The notes under the pieces are model-generated. The model had not been told where the DNA came from. It saw only the letters and a program-made list of their open reading frames with translations, and did not search any database. The position numbers and the translations under genes are program-made. From Costus lasius (taxonomy: Eukaryota; Streptophyta; Magnoliopsida; Zingiberales; Costaceae): DNA of 64,000 nucleotides. Of this stretch, positions 55,993 to 64,000 are shown one piece after another; positions within the stretch are counted from its first letter, which is position 1; each line of letters begins with the position of its first letter. The DNA lies in contig JANVAS020000222.1 of assembly GCA_027563935.2 (NCBI GenBank), positions 3,224,001 through 3,288,000 on the forward strand. The letters are read 5' to 3'.

Positions 55993-57809
55993 GCTGGTTG
56001 AAGCATGTTTTTATATGATTGCTTAACGCTTGAGCCATTTTTGTGATCCATGTTGCGAATATTGCCTAGATCTATAAGTTAGATGCGTTAGTTCAAGTTG
56101 GCGACATTTGCTTTCCTCTTGGCGCATGTTTTCTAGTTTGCGCAATATGTATGTTTTTCGAAAACTAATATCATATGCGCGACTAATCATAGATCTAAGG
56201 CCTTACTGTAAACCCTTAGACGGGTTATTAGGGTTGAAGTCACCCCCTAGATTAGATCCAACAGTCTGATCAGACCATCTGACAGCCTGAATGGGTCGAC
56301 CAGTTAGCACCTTGGCGCAAGCCTATGGTGGCTATAGGTCGACTGCAGACAGGTGTGTAGCGATGTCTGATTGAGACAACCTCTGAACGCACATGAGTTA
56401 GGCCCGGGGTCACACCCGCTTGCCAGACCTCAGTGTGGTTGTTCAGCCCTGGCGCATGCATGGTTGACCTTATGGTCAACTCAAGTCAGTTAGGACTTGG
56501 TGCATGCAAGGGCAGTGGATCTGACTAGGTTGGATGAGTGGATCCCTAGTAATGGACCGTTGTAAGGTTGTAGGGCAAATAAGGAAAAATTAAAATTGAT
56601 CCCATGGGGTTTTTCGAAAATTTTAATTTTTATGATGGATCACATGATTGCTGATTGGATGCATATGTTTGTTTATTTAGTCTTATGTGGGCTGCCCATA
56701 TTAATTGTGTGCTGTGCTGGGGCCTGCGTGCCTGGGATTTAAAATTGTAAATTAATTATTGTGATCTGCGCATCACATCGCTTTAATTTATAAAATGTAA
56801 TTGACCTGCGTGTCAATCTTGCCTAGATAGTTAAATTTGTAATTTAATTAGGCAAGAGCACAAAGCACACTTGGCAGAGGCGCTTGCAGCAGAGGCTTGA
56901 CCAGGTGGGAGGTCCAGGGTTCGACTCTGGGACCAGGCGCAAATTCCTGGTGGGCGCACCAGAGCTGCAGATGGCGCTTGGGCCCTGGTTTGGGCCAGAT
57001 GAGCAGCTAAAGACCCAAGAAGAGCAAGTGTAGACTTAAGTTAGGTTAAGGTCTCACTAGGGCTATGGGCTTTTACCACATAAGATTCATGCTTTCTTTT
57101 ATTTAAAGTTTGAATATTAGAATTGCATGATTAAGTTTATCTTCTGCTATCACCATAGGAATTGCATGATAGTGAAGAAGATAAAAGACCGTTAAAATCC
57201 AACGCCAAAATATCAAGCTCGTAAGCCTTCTGACGCGAAACCTCACTGTTCTGACTATCGTTGGAGCCGTGTTGTACCCACTCAGTGGGCACGTCCATCT
57301 ATCTTCAGACGGTGCGGGATTACACCTGTGTGTTACAGAGTAGGGATTTATCCCTTCTCGTTGCTCAGCATAGCACATGGTGGTCCAGGGAGTAGGTCGG
57401 GTCAGCTTGACCGTGTAGGCTACATATGTGGCGCATATGGTAGCACATGGAGGCAGCCATCTGTGGGGTCAGAGACTGTGTTGTACCAACTTAGTTGGCA
57501 CAGTCTGCTGGACTGCCCAGATGAAGGGGAATCGCACGGGTTGGCGATCGGCAAGGACTGCCTACCGGAGATTAGTGCTTGTACTCTCTATGCATCTTAT
57601 CTCGCCTGAGCGGGACGCGGAGACCAAGTATGAAATCCGGATCCCATCTCACTAAAAGAGTTCTACTCTTTCGGGCTGTTTTGTTGGATTTTTCAAGCCA
57701 GATAAAATAGTGAGAAAAAGAATCTTTCTTAAGTCCTGATCGATTCTTATACATTGATACTGACCTTGCTGTTCTTGCATTGTTGTAGATACCTGCAGCA
57801 ACGAACACC
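55993..57809 (+). other. Untranslated leader of copia C
   Basis: About 1.8 kb. It holds the T-arm-like module with GGTTCGACTCT at 56918-56928, the twin hairpins, small ORFs at 57328-57655, and the splice-acceptor-like end (tag at 57786-57788). I see no gene. Confidence 0.8.
57268..57505 (+). promoter_or_regulatory. Twin leader hairpins of copia C
   Basis: Hairpin 1 is at 57268-57293. Hairpin 2 is at 57474-57505, where the only change from A/B lies in the loop (TCA to TTA), so every stem pair is kept. Confidence 0.6.
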
Positions 57810-60800
57810 ATGAACTTCAATGTGCGATCCCTACTGGAAAGGGAGAAGTTTGCTAGGCCGAACTTCTCTGACTGGTTTGGACACCTTAAGATCGTTCTTA
57901 AGGCAGAGAGGAAACTGTATGTCCTCGAGACGGCAATACCGCCGCAGCCCGCTTCGAACGCCGCAAGGGCGGTTCGGGAAACCTATGAAAAGCACGTCAA
58001 TGATAGCATTGATGTCGCTTGCCTGATGCTAGCGTCTATGACGCCACCGCTGCAGCGTCAGCATGAGGATATGTCGGCTATAGAGATTATAGCGAACCTC
58101 AAGATGCTGTATGCTGCACAGGCGAGGACTGAACGCTATAACTTGACGAAGCTCTTCTTTCAGAGCAAACTGGCTGAAGGGAGCCCAGTGGGAGCTCACG
58201 TGCTCAAGATGATTGGGCACAAGGAGGCTCTAGAGAAACTGGGGCATACCATCAACCAGGAGCTTGCTGTGGATATTATTCTGCAGTCTCTCCCGCCTTC
58301 ATTCGACGCGTTCATTATTAATTTTAATATGAACAAAATCGATTGTACTCCGGTAGAGCTGCTGAATATGCTCCTCACTACTGAGGAGACTCTGAAGGGA
58401 AAGCCTTCGACCACTGTCTTAATGGTTCCTTCCAGGAACAAGAAGAAGGGGAAGAAGGGCAAGGCCCCTGTCAAGAGCTACAGCAAGGCTCTGAAGCAGA
58501 AGGTTAAGCGGTCCAAGGAATACAGGTGTTTCCACTGTGGCCAGCTAGGTCACTGGAAAAAGGACTGTAAAGCGCTCCAAGGAGATAAGAGGGGAAGCTT
58601 CGCTTCTGGCTCAGGTATATTCGTGACTGAGGTCATGTTTTCATCTTCTTCTATATCATGGGTGTTGGACACTGCATGTGGAGTTCACATTTGTTCAAAT
58701 GTACAGGAACTCAAGAGAAGAAGACAGGTGGGACAGCATGAGGTGGACCTACGAGTAGGAAACGGGGCACGGGTTGCTGCTGTTGCTGTAGGAGACTACT
58801 TCATTTCTTTACCATCTGGAATTGTATTGGAACTAAACAATTGTTATTTTGTTCCCAGTATTACTAAAAATATTATCTCCATTCCTGCTCTTGTCAGGAA
58901 GGGATTTTCCTTTGAATGCAATATTTCAAAGTGTATTTTATCTTTTGATAATATTGTTTATGCAACTGGTTCAATTAACAATGGGTTATTCGTGTTGGAC
59001 ATGGAAAGTTCGATACAAAATATTGATAATAAGAAAGCCAAGTATGCTGATGACAGCACCTTGCTATGGCATAGTCGTTTAGGCCATATTAACGAGAAAC
59101 GCATTAAGCGGTTGCATGATAATGGACTGCTGGGATCATTCTCCTATGAGGAGATTGATACATGCAAGGCTTGTTTAATGGGTAAAATGACGAAGTCACC
59201 TTTTCCTCACAAAGGTCAAAGGGCTTCAGGTTTACTTGACCTTATACACAGTGATGTGTGTGGGCCATTTAGTAAACATGCCAGAGGTGGCTATCAGTAC
59301 TTCATTACCTTTACTGATGATTTCAGTAGGTATGGCTATGTCTATCTGATGAGACATAAGAGTGAATCTTTTGACAAGTTCAAAGAGTTCAAGAATGAAG
59401 TACAGAATCAGCTAGGCCGAAATATCAAGGCACTTCGCTCAGATCGAGGTGGTGAATACCTAAGTCATGCGTTTACTGACTATCTGAAGGAGTGTGGGAT
59501 TATCTCACAGCTCACTCCGCCAGGAACACCGCAATGGAATGGTGTGTCCGAGAGGAGAAATAGAACGTTACTTGATATGGTTCGTTCTATGATGAGTCAG
59601 GCTACTCTTCCATACTCCTTTTGGGGTTTTGCACTGGAAACAACTGCAAAGGTACTAAACCGAGTGCCATCCAAGGCAGTTTCAAAGACGCCATATGAGT
59701 TATGGTATGGGAAACAGCCAAGCTTGACATTTATCAGGATCTGGGGCTGCGAGGCTTATATCAAAAAGCTCGCCTCTGGGAAACTAGAGAGCAGATCTGA
59801 CAAATGTATCTTTGTCGGTTACCCTAAGGAAACTAAGGGTTATTATTTCTACGATCCCAAAGAGAACAAGGTTTTTGTTGCTCGGACGGCCATATTTCTT
59901 GAGAAGGAGTTTCTTCTGCAAGAGGCCAGTGGGAGAGAAATAAAGCTGGATGAGAATCCAGAGGAAGGACAAAGTAGTCAAGCACAGTTGGATGAGCCTG
60001 AGCCGGTAGAACAGGTTATTGAACAACCTGAGGCTCAGATATCACGGGAACCGCGAAGATCGGGAAGGATCCGTCGACAACCTGAGCGTTATGACGGAGT
60101 CTACATCATTGATAATGATGAACCCCTCACTTATGCGGATGCGGTCAGTGGACCGGAGTCAGCGAGATGGCTTGAAGCTATGCGCGCCGAGATGGACTCC
60201 ATGTCAGATAACCAAGTTTGGGATTTGGTTGATCCGCCTCCGGGAGTTATCCCTATAGGCTGTAAATGGATCTTCAAGAAGAAGATTGACATGGATGGTA
60301 ACGTAGTTACCTATAAAGGCAGGCTAGTTGCGAAAGGTTTCAAACAAATCTACGGGATAGATTATGATGAAACTTTCTCACCTGTAGCCATGTTTAAGTC
60401 TATTCGGATTCTTTTCGCGATAGCTGCATATTATGATTATGAGATCTGGCAGATGGATGTGAAAACAGCTTTCCTGAATGGAAATCTGGATGAGGATGTG
60501 TACATGACACAACCAGAAGGTTTCACTAATCCATCAGATCGTCATAAGATATGCAAGTTAAAGAAGTCCATTTATGGACTTAAACAAGCATCAAGAAGCT
60601 GGAATATTCGTTTTGATGAATCAGTTACTGAATTTGGTTTCATCAAGAACGAGGATGACCCGTGTGTATATAAGAGGTTTAGTGGGAGCGTGATTACTTT
60701 TCTAGTCCTCTACGTCGATGACATCTTGATCATTGGAAATGACATTCCTGAAATGCATGCTGTGAAGGCATGGCTGAGGAAATGTTTCCAGATGAAAGAT

Positions 60801-60935
60801 TTAGGAGAAGCAGCCTATGTATTAGGTGTGAAGATCTACAGGGATAGATCTAAGAGGCTTCTCGGGCTGTGCCAGAGTACTTACATCGAAAAAGTCCTGG
60901 AGAGATTTCATTTAGAGAATTCTAAACGAGGATAT
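57810..60935 (+). pseudogene. Copia C gag-pol, cut at codon 1042 by element F
   Basis: Gag, zinc knuckle, protease, integrase and RT (including LYVDDILI) are intact. The frame runs into the LTR of F at 60936 and ends after 33 unrelated residues at 61037, so the end of RT and all of RNase H are lost from this ORF. It shares the variants DESVTEFGF and TNPSDRHK with F, which makes C and F the closest pair in the window. Val at residue 182, as in B. Confidence 0.93.
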
Positions 60936-62510
60936 TGTTGGAACCCCTTTCTAGAGGGGGGGCGAAACCCAGCATGGCGCATATTCAGATTTCAAGCAGC
61001 GGATAGGGTCTCTAAGAATCGCATGCACCTTATATAATCAACTTAAAGAAAACCCGAATGCATAAGAGGTGATTCGATCCATACCATTGCCATTTCTAGA
61101 TGGCGGCTTGGAAGCAAAGATCAAACGAGATCTTCTCCTTGTCGTCACACACACACAAAAATCTCGAGAGGAATATGGGCGAGAGGAAAAATCAGTTGAA
61201 GTGGCGAAAAAATAGAGAATACTCTATTCGGACGAGAGCACCCACCAAGTGGAGATCATGGTTACTAAAAATAGTAACCACTCCTCACCCCAACGTTCAC
61301 GCCAAGTGAACTTGTCGCCAACTCCTCTCCCCTTGAACCATGCGCTCATCAAGTGAGCCGGTTCACTTTGGTTCGGTTTAAGAACCAATCAAGCCAATGA
61401 TCTAGTCTAGATCTTAAATAAACCCTAAGGTTCCCGATCTAACCGTCGATCTCCTCGATGCCCCTGATCTGACCGATCTGGCATCTATTCTCTCGATCGA
61501 AGCTTACCGATCTTAAGCCCTAATCAATCAAACATGATCAGACCAGATCTCACTTACAATCAGAGACTAATTCCCTTTAAACTGAACCCAAACAATTCAG
61601 TCCACACGATCTGACTTAAGTAAGCCATATCATCAAATTGTGCGACCCTAAGGGTTTCCTTTAAATGTCGGTAACGATAATTCTCATTATCACGATCAGT
61701 GAGGGGTATCTAGCAACACATCACTATCTCCCGATATAAAGAAATGAGTCTTCCAAGACTACACCCAAAAACAGCACAAGTGTGAATCAAATCACAAAGC
61801 ATACATATTTCCTTTGCCACTGGATGTTCTTATTGGACAAGCCTGTCAAGCTCGTAACTCCAATATGATGAGCATGATTAGAACAGATGAACACTGTCAC
61901 CTGGGTATGGCCATACACTTTCTCAATCATCTCATCCAGGGGGCCCCTTTAGAACATCACACTCCTTAAACAAGGAGACGGCAATCCTATGTCTATCACT
62001 AGTGCTCTAACCTGACTCAAGCTCACCATCCAAGATAGTCTATAATCATTATGTTTCAAATGATATTGAACCATCTCAAAACAATGACAATCATCATTCA
62101 GAAAACACAAGTGATCTCAAGTCAGAGGAAATGTGCCACTTGTCTTAATCAAGGAATATTCACATTGTGACAAACAATTGAACATCCTAGTAGGGTCTGT
62201 CCAGTACATCCAATGTACCCATGAGTCTACATCTTATTCCATGCTCGAAGCATCCTATAAGATTAGAACACATATTAGTCTCAATCATATCAAGGCTGTC
62301 TCATGTTCACCAAGATATATCGACTAAGGACATAATAGCATGTCAGCCGAGCTGAACAGCTTTGAGACATTATTCAGAAGAACATATATTGCAGCAGACA
62401 ATGTAGCTAACTGAATAACAACCATGCCTTTATAAACATAACAGTTTATTACATGATACAAATACATTCCCATAGGCCTCAAACATTAGCCTTAAGGGCA
62501 TACCCCAACA
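60936..62510 (-). repeat. 3' LTR of copia F (1575 bp)
   Basis: The plus strand runs TGTTGGAACCCC to GCATACCCCAACA. On the minus strand it starts TGTTGGGGTATGCCC like its relatives but ends differently (a CCCCT/AGGGG stem at 60944-60959). It is 90-120 bp shorter than the other family LTRs. Confidence 0.92.
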
Positions 62511-62511
62511 A

Positions 62512-62521
62512 TCTCCCACTT
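62512..62521 (-). other. Polypurine tract of copia F
   Basis: The minus strand reads aagtgggaga, next to the LTR edge. Confidence 0.85.
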
Positions 62522-62530
62522 GCACTTAAT

Positions 62531-64000
62531 CTAATGGTTGAGAAATCTCAAACCCATATTATTACAGTGCTTCTCATGCTTCTGCTGCGCCAGAGGCTTA
62601 GTAAGCGGGTCTGCTAGATTGTCATCTGTATGAACCTTGCAGATTTTGATCTCGCCACGATCTATGATCTCCCTGATCAAGTGAAACCGTCTCAGTATGT
62701 GCTTGGACTTCTGGTGCGACCGTGGTTCCTTTGCTTGTGCGATTGCTCCAGTGTTATCACAGAAGATAACCAAAGGATCGACACTCGAAGGAACAACACC
62801 AAGTTCTCTCACGAACTTACGAATCCAGACTGCCTCCTTGGATGCTTCCGAGGCTGCAACATACTCGGCTTCTGTTGTGGAATCAGCAACAGTTGACTGT
62901 TTGAAACTCTTCCACACCACTGCACCTCCATTCAAGCTAAAAACATAGCCTGATTGCGATCGGAAATCATCCTGGTCCGACTGGAACGAAGCGTCAGTAT
63001 ATCCTTCAATACTGAGTTCTTCCTGACCACCATATATCAAGAACATATCTTTGGTCCTCCGCAGATATTTTAAAATGTTATTGACTGCAATCCAGTGCGC
63101 CATACCTGGATTACTTTGGAAACGACTGGTTACGCTTAACCCGTAAGCGACGTCTGGGCGAGTACACAACATCGCATACATAATGGAACCAATAGCCGAA
63201 GCATAAGGCGTATTGTCCATTACATCTTTCTCAGTCTGTGTTTGTGGACACTGACTCTTCGAAAGACTCAGACCATGTCTGACTGGAAGATATCCACGTT
63301 TAGAATTCTCTAAATGAAATCTCTCCAGGACCTTATCGATGTAAGTACTCTGGCACAGCCCGAGAAGCCTCTTAGATCTATCCCTGTAGATCTTCACACC
63401 TAACACATAGGCTGCTTCTCCTAGATCTTTCATCTGGAAACACTTCCTCAGCCATGCTTTAACAGCATGCATTTCAGGAATGTCATTTCCAATGATCAAG
63501 ATGTCATCGACGTAGAGGACTAGGAAAGTAATCACGCTCCCACTAAACCTCTTATATACACACGGGTCATCCTCGTTCTTGATGAAACCAAATTCAGTGA
63601 CTGATTCATCAAAACGAATATTCCAGCTTCTAGATGCTTGCTTAAGTCCATAAATGGACTTCTTTAACTTGCATATCTTATGACGATCTGATGGATTAGT
63701 GAAACCCTCAGGTTGTGTCATCTACACATCCTCATCCAGATTTCCATTAAGGAAAGCTGTTTTCACATCCATCTGCCAAATCTCATAATCATAATATGCA
63801 GCTATCGCGAAAAGAATCCGAATAGACTTAAACATGGCTACAGGTGAGAAAGTTTCATCATAATCTATCCCGTAGATTTGTTTGAAACCTTTCGCAACTA
63901 GCCTGCCTTTATAGGTAACCACGTTACCATCCATGTCAATCTTCTTCTTGAAGATCCATTTACAGCCTATAGGGATAACTCCCGAAGGCGGATCAACCAA
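62531..64000 (-). pseudogene. Copia F gag-pol, RT and RNase H part, with a nonsense codon
   Basis: The minus strand covers residues from about 807 of the family protein to the C terminus. TAG at 63722-63724 stands where the relatives have a Tyr codon (in DEDVYMTQ), so TAC changed to TAG; the ATG right after it reopens the same frame to the normal end at 62531. The RT YVDD motif, RNase H GYTDASF and STTEAEY are present downstream. The stop falls just after the first RT catalytic Asp (QMDVKTAF), so RT would be truncated. Confidence 0.92.

Larger units (their letters stand above)
54314..60935 (+). mobile_element. Copia C: 5' LTR, leader and truncated gag-pol (3' end outside window)
   Basis: Same family as A/B and II. 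The left TSD copy would be acctt (54309-54313). Element F interrupts the ORF at 60935/60936, and the remainder of C lies beyond the window. Before that insertion its ORF was open over all 1042 visible codons. Confidence 0.92.
60936..64000 (-). mobile_element. Copia F, minus strand, inserted in copia C (5' part outside window)
   Basis: Its 3' LTR (60936-62510) is followed on the minus strand by the polypurine tract and the end of gag-pol. The first TSD copy would be gatat (60931-60935). Same family as its host, opposite orientation. Confidence 0.92.

Noticed and set aside
1..64000. CRISPR array or bacterial operon
   Set aside because: Repeats here are LTRs and imperfect short motifs without regular unique spacers; all coding parts are plant-type retroelements.

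Overview
The window is plant nuclear DNA made almost entirely of LTR retrotransposons. I see no host gene, tRNA gene, rRNA gene or CRISPR array. Primer-binding sites matching plant initiator-Met and Asp tRNAs, plant-type copia and gypsy polyproteins, LTRs of 1.6-2.8 kb and five-deep nesting point to a repeat-rich angiosperm genome. The copia LTR start (TGTTGGGGTATGCCCTTAAGG) resembles the Angela/BARE/WIS lineage. The species cannot be named from the sequence.

Left block (1-16632). Two copies of one Ty1/copia family, A and B, stand head to tail with a period of 7453 bp and share a central LTR (LTR-internal-LTR-internal-LTR; the first LTR lies outside the window). Both carry intact 1294-aa gag-pol ORFs. 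The array sits in the leader of a minus-strand copia element E, of which a leader piece, the PBS and a 2.09-kb LTR remain. E in turn sits in an old Athila/Tat-type Ty3/gypsy element, H.

Central nest (16633-54313). H is visible as three pieces (16633-17121, 51063-52332, 53996-54313). Its reverse transcriptase is split by G-minus (17122-51062, minus strand), which is split by G-plus (18785-46333, plus strand, same family). G-plus is split by D (24211-43713, minus strand, Tekay/Del-like chromovirus), and the integrase of D is split by copia II (27927-37021, plus strand, intact). Target-site duplications can be read for every level: tgcac, cttgt/tttgt, atgag and aaacc. A solo copia LTR (52333-53990) with TSD aatag sits in the integrase of H.

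Right block (54314-64000). Copia C starts inside the integrase of H. Its ORF is broken at codon 1042 by copia F, a minus-strand member of the same family that runs off the right edge and carries a nonsense codon in its reverse transcriptase.

The copia and D elements carry the usual gag, protease, integrase, reverse transcriptase and RNase H modules. The G elements keep only a truncated Gag and an acidic ORF, so they would need enzymes from elsewhere. The points most worth a second look are a covarying twin hairpin in the copia leader, antisense tRNA-like pol III modules in the LTRs of D, palindromic ACGGCACTGCCGT units across the G family, a doubled tRNA-Asp primer site in G-plus, and the large inverted LTR pair where G-plus entered G-minus.
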